A stretch of 64,000 nucleotides of DNA from DASPNH01 sp035626675 (lineage in GTDB: Bacteria > Desulfobacterota > Binatia > UBA1149 > CAITLU01), in the NCBI GenBank assembly GCA_035626675.1, contig DASPNH010000091.1, positions 1 through 64,000 on the forward strand, in the 5' to 3' direction. The notes beneath the pieces were generated by a model that did no database searches, was not told the DNA's origin, and worked only from the letters and a program-made list of their open reading frames with translations. The translations under genes were made by a program, and so were the position numbers. Shown in pieces: positions 34,636-43,375 of the stretch. Numbering within the stretch: position 1 is the stretch's first letter; every line of letters begins with the position of its first letter.

Positions 34636-35400
34636 TCAGCTCGCAGGCCGCTCGAACTTGAGCATGAAGCGATCCGGCAACACCTTACGGCTGCACGCAT
34701 CCGAGGTGCGGCCGTCGCCGGCGATCTCGAGTGCGTCGCTTTCTGCCACGAACCGGAAGCCGACGGCCTCGACTTCCTCGCGCACCAGCTCGGGGCGTGT
34801 GCGGCAGGATGCAGCGGCCTTGGCGTCGTCCGCTGCCTTGCCGGCGCGCGCATCGACGACGATGTAGACGGCGCCGGGCGTCAGCGAATCGAAGATCGTC
34901 TGGTGTAGTGCCCGCCGGTCGATGCCGCGCGACACGGTGTGGTGGTAGGCGCCGATGCTGAAGACGGCGTGCAGCGCCTTGGCGTAGTAGGGCAGCGGCT
35001 GCGACAGCGGTTTTTCGAGCTGAACCAGATCGGCGGTGTCGGGACTCTCGAGCCGTTTCTCCCACGCCTGCGCTTCTGCCGCAGAGAGCAGAGCGGGGTC
35101 GTTGTTGGCGTACACCTTGCCGTAGGGAGTGACCGAGCCCATCAACACTTCGGTAACGTAGCCGTCGCCCGCGTGGATGTCGGCGATGGTCAAGCCCTGC
35201 TTGAGCGCGGCAAACTCGGCAATGGCTTGCGGCTTCTCATCGGCGTCGCGCGCCTTGTCCTGCTCGCTGCGCTCGGTCGGGCCCATGGCAGCGGCGACGC
35301 CGGCCTGGCGCTTGGCTTCGTCCTCGGGGCTGGCTTCGGCAGCCAGGGCGGCCGCACTGGTCGCGAACACGAGGACGACGGAGAGGATCGACGGAGACAT
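34636..35400 (-). CDS. Exported SAM-methyltransferase-like protein
   Basis: 254 aa from ATG 35400 (ATG 35424 also possible). Signal peptide ending AALAAEA, then a class I methyltransferase-like Rossmann fold: motif I IADIHAGDGYVTEVLMG, VFSIGAYHHTV at motif IV and a C-terminal half with AVYIVVDARAGK and LVREEVEAVGF. SAM is not normally present in the periplasm, so the activity of such exported members is an open question; they are common in Proteobacteria with unknown roles. Monocistronic. Confidence 0.8.
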   Translation of the reverse strand: MSPSILSVVLVFATSAAALAAEASPEDEAKRQAGVAAAMGPTERSEQDKARDADEKPQAIAEFAALKQGLTIADIHAGDGYVTEVLMGSVTPYGKVYANNDPALLSAAEAQAWEKRLESPDTADLVQLEKPLSQPLPYYAKALHAVFSIGAYHHTVSRGIDRRALHQTIFDSLTPGAVYIVVDARAGKAADDAKAAASCRTRPELVREEVEAVGFRFVAESDALEIAGDGRTSDACSRKVLPDRFMLKFERPAS

Positions 35401-35564
35401 GGTGCGTCGGTAGCGGAAGCGCATGCCCGCAATGTAGCCGAACCCACCGTCACGCGAAGCGCCGCCCTATGTCGTGGTTGCCCGGTTTGCGATGCCGTTG
35501 CGCAGGGCTATGGAGCCGTTGCAGGGCGGGTGGCGCTCGGTGCCGCCCGCAAAGGGAGGCGACC

Positions 35565-36668
35565 ATGGCCTACATCCAGACCATCTCCCCGCGCAATGCG
35601 GGCGCCGAGCTCGTCCCGGTCGTTCGCTACATGCACTCGGTGGTCGGCGTCGGCCTTGTCGCCAACGTCGTGCGCCTGTTCAGCCTTCGCCCGGCCTCGA
35701 TGCGCCGCATGATCCGGACCTGGGAGCTCGCAATGTGGGTCGGGGAGGAGCCGCGTGCCCGGCGCGAGCTGGTCGCGGCCATGGTCTCGCGCCTGAACCA
35801 GTGCGTCTATTGAGAGGACGGCCATACGGCGTTCCTGCAGGCTGCAGGAGGAGATGGAACCAAGGTCGCGTCGCTGCTCCAAGGGGCAGTCACCGGCGCT
35901 GATCCCGTCGAGGTGGCGCTGGCCGGCCTCGTCCGCAAGGCCTTCGAATCCCCGGCGACGCTGACGCCAGTCGATCTCGAGCCGCTCCGCCGCGTCGCCG
36001 GCAATGCCGCCATCGACTACGTGCTGGTCCTGGGCGGCTTCCACTTCATCAATCGCATGGCCGACCTGCTCCACGTCGACTCGGAGTTCGTGCCCGAATC
36101 GATGTCGCGAATCCCGTTCATGCGCCGCGTCTCGGTTTTTTTCGGCACGCTGCTGATGGGACGGATGGACCTGGCCAATCGGCCCTTCGCCAAAACCTTC
36201 GAGCAGGCGTGCCGTGATATCGAGCCGTCGTATCTGCGCGGCACCGGCCGACAGGTCGGCGAAGACCTGAGACCTTTGCACGCGTGCCCGAAGATGGTCG
36301 AGGTCCTGAAGCTCGCGCTCGACGAACGCGACGTTCACAGCAGCCTGTCGCGCGAGACGGTGGCGAGGGTGCACGGGCTGGTCGAAGAGTATCTGCCTGC
36401 CTGCATCGAGCAGGCGCAGGGCTTTCATCCTCGGCCCTCCGATCCGGTCGAGGCTTTCATCTTCGTCGGTACGCGCTACCCGGCGCGCACGACGGCCGAG
36501 ATGGTCGAGGCGCTGCGCGCTGCGGGCTACGACGATATCGGCATCCTCGACCTGGCCACCGCCATCGCCGACGCCAACCAGTGGGCCCGCATGCACCGCC
36601 TGCTTCGGCTGCCGCGCGACATTCTTTCGCCGAACGTCGGCGATCGTGATCACTCCCTGGCGATCTGA
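35565..36668 (+). CDS. AhpD/peroxidase-related selenoprotein (CxxU), UGA read as Sec
   Basis: A single 367-aa frame from ATG 35565 (AAAGGGAGG upstream) to 36668, interrupted only by TGA at 35811-35813, codon 83. The stop falls in SRLNQCVY-[TGA]-EDGHTAF: the AhpD/carboxymuconolactone-decarboxylase redox motif is CxxCxxxH, so TGA replaces the second Cys, giving Cys80-x-x-Sec83 and His87. Downstream, FESPATLTPVDLEPLR and GFHFINRMADLL match the family, showing the protein really continues. CxxU AhpD-like selenoproteins are known in bacteria. The C-terminal half (about 190-367) looks like a second, degenerate AhpD unit without CxxC. It would reduce peroxides or act as a thiol oxidoreductase. Confidence 0.85.
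35811..35858 (+). promoter_or_regulatory. Candidate bacterial SECIS element
   Basis: Immediately 3' of the in-frame UGA. The hairpin TTCCTGCA (35832-35839), loop GGC (35840-35842), TGCAGGAG (35843-35850) has seven Watson-Crick pairs and one G-U. 26 nt separate UGA from the loop and the loop starts with G. Both features meet published bSECIS criteria (loop G in the first two positions, about 16-37 nt spacing). It would bind SelB during translation. Confidence 0.75.
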
Positions 36669-36714
36669 CGAGCGCGGCGGATCGGCTTTGGCCGTGGGCG
36701 CCGCCTGCCCACAG

Positions 36715-37815
36715 CTACGCCGGCGCCGCCGGCGTGGCCGCGGCGGCCTGGAACTGCTGGATCAATCGCACCAGCTCTTCGGGCGGCATCACGTCGGGAT
36801 CTTCGGTCGAGTCCTTCATGTCGGCGAACTCGAGGATGCCGATCTTCTCGTAGGCGTCGCGCACTCGCGGCGTCAGCAGGCCGAGCCGCCGAAGGTTGGG
36901 CACGATCTTGGAAAACAGCATGCGCCGAAAGCCCGTCATGTACGGCGTGCTCTTGGCCCAGTTCACCCACAGGTCGACGTCCCAGCCCATGCGCTCGTAG
37001 ACCTGCTCCATGAGGAGGCGATCGCGCATCAGGTAGGTCGCCTCGATGACGAAGTCCTCGCGCTCGCGCAGCTCGGCCGAGGTCAGCTGGTTGCGGTAGA
37101 TGTCCTCGAGCGAGAGCACGCCGAAGGCCACGTGCCGTGACTCGTCCTGCATGATGCGCGAGGTGATGTCCTGGATCAGCGGCTCGTCGGGCATTTGCAC
37201 CTTCATCAAACCAAAGGCGGCGAGCGCCAGGCCTTCGACGAGGATCTGCATGCCGAGGTAGGTCATGTCCCAGCGCGAGTCCGACAGGATCTGATCGAGC
37301 AGGATCCGCAGGTGACGGTTCACCTCGAAGCTGCGCCCGAGCTTCTCGGTAAGGTAGCGATGGTAGACCTCGACGTGTCGCGCTTCGTCGGCGACCTGGT
37401 TGGCGGCGTAGAACTTGCCTTCCTCCATCGGCGCCGACAGCACGATCTTGGCGGTCGCCAGCAACGCGCCCTGCTCCCCGTGCAGGAACTGCGAGAGCAT
37501 CCACGCGTTGGTGTTCAGGTTCATCTCGATGAGCTGTTCGGGCTCCAGCGGGATCGGCGGGGCCAGCAGCGCATTGACCATGTGATGGACGCCGGCATCC
37601 ACTCGGGAGCGGATGAACGCATCCAGATCGACGTTGATGGACCAGTCGATGTCGGACGCATTCCACGTCGCCGCCTTGCCCTTCTCGTAGAGAGCCATGA
37701 GCTTTTCGCGGCTGAGCGCATACTCCCAGTCGAAGACGGTGTTGATCTCCGACACGACGTTCCCGGAGGCCCCGCCAGGGGGCAACGGCAATGGATTGCG
37801 CTGAGCGTACTGCAT
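36715..37815 (-). CDS. Ferritin-like diiron protein (R2/N-oxygenase-like)
   Basis: 366 aa all-helical protein. Carboxylate/His ligands can be picked out in four helices: FLHGEQGALL, VADEARHVEVYHRY (ExxH), LVEGLALAAFG and MQDESRHVAFGV (ExxH), the two-fold pattern of ferritin-like diiron oxidases (ribonucleotide reductase R2, AurF-like N-oxygenases). The substrate is unknown; C-terminal helices may interact with membranes or partners. ATG 37815 follows AGGAGCCC. It is convergent with the AhpD-like selenoprotein gene, 46 bp between stops. Confidence 0.85.
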   Translation of the reverse strand: MQYAQRNPLPLPPGGASGNVVSEINTVFDWEYALSREKLMALYEKGKAATWNASDIDWSINVDLDAFIRSRVDAGVHHMVNALLAPPIPLEPEQLIEMNLNTNAWMLSQFLHGEQGALLATAKIVLSAPMEEGKFYAANQVADEARHVEVYHRYLTEKLGRSFEVNRHLRILLDQILSDSRWDMTYLGMQILVEGLALAAFGLMKVQMPDEPLIQDITSRIMQDESRHVAFGVLSLEDIYRNQLTSAELREREDFVIEATYLMRDRLLMEQVYERMGWDVDLWVNWAKSTPYMTGFRRMLFSKIVPNLRRLGLLTPRVRDAYEKIGILEFADMKDSTEDPDVMPPEELVRLIQQFQAAAATPAAPA

Positions 37816-37901
37816 GCAAGGGCTCCTAAAAAGCGTCCGGATCGTGGCTCAAGAGTAAGGAACGGCCAATCCGGTAGCAAGCCAGTCGACGCGTCGGCGC
37901 A

Positions 37902-38906
37902 TCATCTGGCGAGCATTGCGTCCAGAAAAGACACTACGCTGTCAGGCTGGTGGTGGGTCGCTTCGTAACGGATCTGGCCTAGGAGATCAGCCGTCTCTCG
38001 TACCGTTGCATCACGGGAAGACCATCGGACGTTTCCGGCATAGTCCCGCCACACCGCAAGGGAACGGCCAAAGACGATGACGGAGTCGTATATCTGTAGT
38101 GCATACCTGAGGGCTTTTGATTCGTCGGCTACTACCAGTTGCACGCCAGTCGTCCTGTCAACTATGAGTCCACGAAGATCCCGGATGCATTGGTGGCGAA
38201 GCTCCGCCGGTATGGAATCATACGGCTGACTTCCCTCTATGATCGCTGCAAGGTCAGAACAAAACATGATTTGTGTGAGATCCCATTCTCGCCGGCGTCG
38301 TGAACCTAGGAATCGTTCACGTCGGATTCTACCGACGCCGTTGTAGAGCGATGCGGCGGCACAGCCTGCTGCGTCCTGTCCGAAGATCGCCAGATGGTAC
38401 GCCTCCATGAACTCGCCGCTCGTCAGGGAACATGGAATCGCTCTGGACCAGCCGACTACGGTACTGGCGCGCTGTTCATGAAGAGACATGAGATCGAGAA
38501 GTTTCTGAGCGCGGGACGGATCACTCAGCGGGTCCCAGAGCACGAAGGCGCTGGAGGGGTCAGGACCGCCGAGGAGATATTCCGCCGAAGTTCCGAGCGC
38601 TTCGGCGAAGACTCGCACGCTGTCGACCGACAGTTTCTTGATTGCGTCGGTGTCCGGTAGGCGGGCCTGAAGTATGCGGTTCAAGCTCCAGCGGTTGCTC
38701 AAGGGCGGCGTCGCATTCCGGGCCTCCTTCGTGGTCAATACTTTCGGCCGCGCTGCGTTGAACCGACGCATCAGATCAGTCTGAGTCAGTCCGCGGTCTT
38801 GCATGACGTCGTAAATTCGGCCGGCAACGTCGGCAAGCTGACTCGTCAAGACGCCGCCGTCTTGCGCGTCTGTCGTTGCCTCCTCGATCTCGCGTCTGGC
38901 GACCAC
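37902..38906 (-). CDS. XRE-type HTH transcriptional regulator
   Basis: 334 aa. The N-terminal third (about residues 24-115) is a helix-turn-helix of the XRE type with an unusual insertion: VMQDRGLTQTDLMRRFNAARP ... LSNRWSLNRILQARLP ... FAEALGTSAEYLLGG. The rest (about 120-334) is a ligand- or partner-binding domain I do not recognise, with FGQDAAGCAAASLYNGVGRI and WRDYAG stretches. The start is GTG 38906 with GGAG seven bases before. The gene is more AT-rich and less codon-biased than its neighbours, suggesting transfer. It is divergent from the Cys-rich peptide gene at 39085 and may control it. Confidence 0.8.
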   Translation of the reverse strand: MVARREIEEATTDAQDGGVLTSQLADVAGRIYDVMQDRGLTQTDLMRRFNAARPKVLTTKEARNATPPLSNRWSLNRILQARLPDTDAIKKLSVDSVRVFAEALGTSAEYLLGGPDPSSAFVLWDPLSDPSRAQKLLDLMSLHEQRASTVVGWSRAIPCSLTSGEFMEAYHLAIFGQDAAGCAAASLYNGVGRIRRERFLGSRRRREWDLTQIMFCSDLAAIIEGSQPYDSIPAELRHQCIRDLRGLIVDRTTGVQLVVADESKALRYALQIYDSVIVFGRSLAVWRDYAGNVRWSSRDATVRETADLLGQIRYEATHHQPDSVVSFLDAMLAR

Positions 38907-39084
38907 TTCCTATCTCCAAGATGCAGTCAATCTCGTCCTGCCTATGTGACGAAAACCGCACCAGCGTGCGATTCTCAGCAATTAAACGTTTCCCCGGCGA
39001 GACTGCGCGATCGGTTCGTTAGTGTTGTAGCACGTGACCATCGCGAGCGTTTGTCACGAACACAAATGCACTCAGGAGGAACGT

Positions 39085-39252
39085 ATGTACCCCGACGAAA
39101 GCGGCTATCACTCTGCCCGGCGCTGTCCCATCGAATTCGCTCACATCATGTCATGTTGCTGCAACGGCGACCCACGTGCAGATTCCGATGGCGATGGTGA
39201 CGACGGCGAAGGACCGGATTGCGACGATTACGGGGCGGACTCATGGCCATGA
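39085..39252 (+). CDS. Small acidic Cys-rich peptide, unknown
   Basis: 55 aa. ATG 39085 has a strong ribosome site (CAGGAGGA, ending five bases before). The N-terminal half (MYPDESGYHSARRCPIEFAH) precedes a C-terminal part with a Cys triplet (SCCCNGD), a run of Asp/Gly residues (SDGDGDDGEGPDCDDYG) and Trp-Pro at the end. There is no signal peptide. It could be a metal-binding peptide, a peptide natural-product precursor, or a small regulator; no modification enzyme is adjacent. A strong hairpin follows and a divergent XRE regulator precedes, so it is likely a real expressed unit. Confidence 0.6.
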   Translation: MYPDESGYHSARRCPIEFAHIMSCCCNGDPRADSDGDGDDGEGPDCDDYGADSWP

Positions 39253-39260
39253 ACTCGCAA

Positions 39261-39292
39261 GCCGAGGGGCCGGCCGTGGCCGGCCCCTCGGC
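39261..39292. terminator. Perfect 15-bp palindromic terminator
   Basis: GCCGAGGGGCCGGCC (39261-39275), two-base loop, and its exact complement (39278-39292) separate the small peptide gene and the convergent NtrC-type regulator stop (39310). It lacks a T run but is very stable and may stop transcription from both sides. Confidence 0.65.
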
Positions 39293-39309
39293 AAATGTGA
39301 CACCGATTG

Positions 39310-40682
<1,373 letters not shown>

Positions 40683-40686
<4 letters not shown>

Positions 40687-42179
40687 GCTGCCGCCTCGCC
40701 AGCTGCGCCGGAGGCCCCGCCGGCAAGCGTTGCCAGCGGCAGATAGACGAGGAAGCGCGAACCGTTTCCCACTTCACTTTCCACTTCGATCGAACCTCCG
40801 TGATCGGTGACGACCTTGTAGGCGATGGCAAGCCCCAGGCCCGAGCCCACTCCGACCTCCTTGGTCGTGAAGAACGGCTCGAAGATGTGGCGGCGATGCT
40901 CCTCGGGAATGCCCGGGCCGGTATCGGCCACGGTGAGCAGCGCAAAATCACCCTGTACTCTCGGCGACCGCACCGGAGAGGCCAGCGCGATCTCGAGCTG
41001 GCCGCTGGTGCCCATCGCCTGCACCGCGTTCATCACCAGGTTGACCAGGAGCTCCTCGATGCGCTTGCGATCCACCACCGCTTCGACCGGCTGTTCGGGC
41101 AGCGTGGTGCGAACCTGGAAGGGCTTGAGCTTGGGGGCGAGCAGCTCGAGCGTGTCGCGCACGATGTCGCCCATGTCGTTGCTGCGGGGCTCGCTTTCAG
41201 TCGTGCGCGCGAAGCCGAGCAGGCGCCGCACGGTCTGCGAGATCCGCTCGCACTGTCCGACGATGGTTTCGAGCTGGCGGCGCTGGGCCGCGCCGAGACC
41301 CTTCTCTTCGAGAAGCAGCTGCGCGCGGCCCTGCACGACGTTGAGTGCGGTGCCGATGTCGTGCGCGACGCCGGCCGCGAGCTGGCCGATCGCGGCAAGG
41401 CGCTCCGACAGATGCAGGGAGCGCTCGGCCTTGAGCCGCTCGTCGTGCTCGGCGCGAAGGCTTTCGGTGGCGCTCTCGATCTGGTCCTGCATCTGATTGA
41501 GCGCGCGCGCCAGGGAACCGATCTCGTCGCGTTGGGGAAGGTGCACGCGCGTCTGGGGTCCCATGCGGCCGCGGGCGATCGCTTCGACCGCGCCCGCAAG
41601 CCGCGATAGCGGCTTGACCACCAGGCCGTACGCGAAGAGCCAGAGCACCGCCGAGAGCGCCAGCGCCAGCGTCAGACCGAGCTGCGCCGCTCGCCAGCGC
41701 GCGTTTGAGCGCGCCTGCTGAAGGTCGGCCCAGTCCTGGATGACCGCCAGGCGTCCGATCACGACGTTGCCGCGGCCGGTAAGCGGAGCAACGCGCGTGA
41801 AACGATGCTCGCCGTGGATCAGGAAAGCCGGCGGTGCCCAGGTGTCGGCTGCGAGCGCGCGAAGCGCGGGAGTGGAGCTGAACGCCGTGCGGACGATGGG
41901 CTCGCCCTGACGATTGAGTACCATCACGCCGACCACCTCTTCGGAGGCCTCCAGACGGCGCACCATGCGCGCGAGATCGGCAAGGCTGCCGGTGCTGAGC
42001 ATGTTCTCGACGGCCACCCGGGTGGCCTGGGTCAGCATGTCGAGACGATTGATCTTGGAGTCTTCCAGGGTGCGCTCGAAGTCAGCGGTCCACAGCAGCG
42101 CGAAGGCCGCGCCTGCAACGGCGACCACGGCGACCAGGACCACTGTGAGCTTGCGCGCCAGCACGGCGCCCGATTCCAC
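40683..42179 (-). CDS. Membrane sensor histidine kinase (NtrB/ZraS-like)
   Basis: 498 aa. Two membrane helices (about 10-30 and 168-190) enclose a periplasmic sensor of about 135 aa with a GVMVLNRQGEPIV cache-like stretch. HAMP (VVKPLSRLAGAVEAIARGRMG), H-box AAGVAHDIGTALNVVQG with HDIG in place of HE(I/L)R, and an HATPase domain (NLVMNAVQAMG, DTGPGIPEEHR, GSGLGLAIAYK) follow. It resembles ZraS/AtoS/NtrB-class kinases paired with NtrC regulators. The signal is unknown. GTG 42179 is the furthest plausible start. Confidence 0.93.
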
Positions 42180-42193
42180 CGATGACTGGGGAC

Positions 42194-42217
42194 ATTGGCA
42201 ACAGCGCTGGGGCCAAT
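42194..42217. promoter_or_regulatory. Inverted repeat, possible enhancer site for the NtrC-type regulator
   Basis: ATTGGC (42194-42199) and GCCAAT (42212-42217), 12 bases apart, about 80 bp upstream of the sigma-54-like promoter at 42276. NtrC-family dimers bind such repeats upstream of their promoters. Only one copy is seen. Confidence 0.35.
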
Positions 42218-42272
42218 CGCCCCGGCGGTGGGCGCGCGCGAATGCGTCGCCGCTGCGAAATCAGTGACTTAG

Positions 42273-42292
42273 GTTCGGCACGCAAGCTGCTT
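42273..42292 (+). promoter_or_regulatory. Sigma-54 (-24/-12) promoter candidate
   Basis: TTCGGCACGCAAGCTGCTTC: GG at 42277-42278 and GC at 42289-42290 are separated by ten bases as in the consensus, and GGCACG and TGCT match the flanking positions. Predicted transcription starts near 42302, just 5' of the gene at 42321. The adjacent NtrC-type regulator makes the assignment more credible. Confidence 0.65.
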
Positions 42293-42320
42293 CAGCGATG
42301 GCGTGGAGGTGATGAAGGAG

Positions 42321-42863
42321 ATGAGTGACAAGAAGCTCGTGCGATTTTCCCTTGCGGCGCTGCTGGCTGCGCTGGCGGTTCCTTCGGACTCCTCGGCAAC
42401 CCACGCCGCGGCAGTGACGAAGGCCGGCATGCGGTCGGATGCCGGCGTGACCGGCAGCGTCTCGCAAGCGGCAGTCGGAGTGACCGGCACCGCTGCGATC
42501 GATGCCGGAAGCTCCGGCGCCGCCTCGGAAGTTCCCGGGCCGGTGCCGGGGGGCACCCAAACGACCGTTTCTGGCGGCGCCGCCAAGGCTCCTGGCGACG
42601 TCACCGAAGCGGGCACGGTTGGAGGAAAGCCTCGACCTGTCCTGAACGGCCGGCTCGTCGTTCTGGACGTGGATGAAGGAACTTTCGGGATCGAAGGGAA
42701 AAACGGGCTGTTCCGAGCGCCGAAGGGAACGGATCTAGCAGACATCGGTGGCAAGAACGTGCGCGTGCACGCCAGGGCCAACGGTGAGGTCTCGTCGATT
42801 GAGGTCGTTACGGGAGAGGCAACGGGCCTTGACACGAAACCGAGCGAGCCAGTTCAGAACTGA
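42321..42863 (+). CDS. Small exported protein under probable sigma-54 control
   Basis: 180 aa from ATG 42321. Signal peptide (about residues 8-29), an Ala/Gly/Ser/Val/Thr-rich low-complexity stretch to about residue 95, then a compact domain 'NGRLVVLDVDEGTFGIEGKNG ... DIGGKNVRVHA ... VVTGEA' that looks like a short OB- or SH3-like beta barrel. Not recognised. GGAGG lies ten bases before ATG 42321 and within the leader implied by the -24/-12 promoter; ATG 42312 is too close to that site. The gene is divergent from the kinase-regulator operon, so it is the natural target of that system (inference). A terminator follows. Confidence 0.7.
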   Translation: MSDKKLVRFSLAALLAALAVPSDSSATHAAAVTKAGMRSDAGVTGSVSQAAVGVTGTAAIDAGSSGAASEVPGPVPGGTQTTVSGGAAKAPGDVTEAGTVGGKPRPVLNGRLVVLDVDEGTFGIEGKNGLFRAPKGTDLADIGGKNVRVHARANGEVSSIEVVTGEATGLDTKPSEPVQN

Positions 42864-42911
42864 TCGATCGTAGAAAGAACAATTCCAAACAACCCATGTC
42901 CCGCTAAAACG

Positions 42912-42950
42912 CCGGCCGGGCAGAATCCTCTGCCCGGCCGGAGTTTTTTT
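42912..42950 (+). terminator. Rho-independent terminator
   Basis: Perfect stem CCGGCCGGGCAGA (42912-42924) with its complement at 42929-42941, loop ATCC, followed by AG and seven T. It closes the exported-protein gene; the convergent gene ends at 42969. Confidence 0.92.
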
Positions 42951-42968
42951 GGGGATTCGGGTCAGTCC

Positions 42969-43235
42969 CTACTGGCCGGGGGCGACCTCGATCGTCTCGC
43001 TGCGCTCGATGATGCGGCGCGAATCGTCGTCGTCGTCGTCCTTCAATCTCTCCTTGCGCATCTTGTGATCGGCTTCCTGCATCTTGCGCTGCATCTGCTG
43101 ATCGTGTTCGAGCTGCTTGCGCTCCAGCTCCATGCGCGTCTTTTCCGCCTCGATCTCGGGATCGTCGGCGAGCGCCGAAGCGGGGGCGATGCACAGGGCC
43201 AGCGCGAACATCAGGGGCAATGCTTTCGCCATCAT
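42969..43235 (-). CDS. Small exported charged coiled-coil protein
   Basis: 88 aa. Signal peptide (MAKALPLMFALALCIAPASA), then a highly charged helix (RMELERKQLEHDQQMQRKMQ) followed by a run of six Asp (KDDDDDDSR) and a short tail. The mature part is a single coiled coil or a disordered acidic peptide in the periplasm. Function unknown. AAGGAGG sits seven bases before ATG 43235. Confidence 0.65.
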   Translation of the reverse strand: MMAKALPLMFALALCIAPASALADDPEIEAEKTRMELERKQLEHDQQMQRKMQEADHKMRKERLKDDDDDDSRRIIERSETIEVAPGQ

Positions 43236-43324
43236 GAGTGGACCTCCTTGCGTCCGTAGGCAACGTCGATGCATCAACTGTGACACATTGCGTGACGTCA
43301 GAAAGACCGCCGCGCGCCGTCCGC

Positions 43325-43372
43325 GCTTAAGGGGACAGTCCCCTTAAGCTTAAGGGGACTGTCCCCTTAAGC
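43325..43372. repeat. Double palindrome (GGGGACAGTCCCC type)
   Basis: Two adjacent units: TTAAGGGGACAGTCCCCTTA and TTAAGGGGACTGTCCCCTTA, themselves reverse complements of each other, so the whole 48 bp is palindromic at two scales. It abuts the stop of sppA (43376). Same sequence as at 15411. Likely a hairpin-forming dispersed repeat; also usable as a terminator. Confidence 0.85.
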
Positions 43373-43375
43373 GTG

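Noticed and set aside
35913..36668. AhpD-like C-terminal part as a separate gene
   Set aside because: It starts in mid-domain with no ribosome site, while the upstream frame continues into it through one TGA.
39085..39252. Small Cys-rich peptide as a lasso or lanthipeptide precursor
   Set aside because: No cyclase, protease, dehydratase or transporter gene is nearby, so a RiPP class cannot be assigned.
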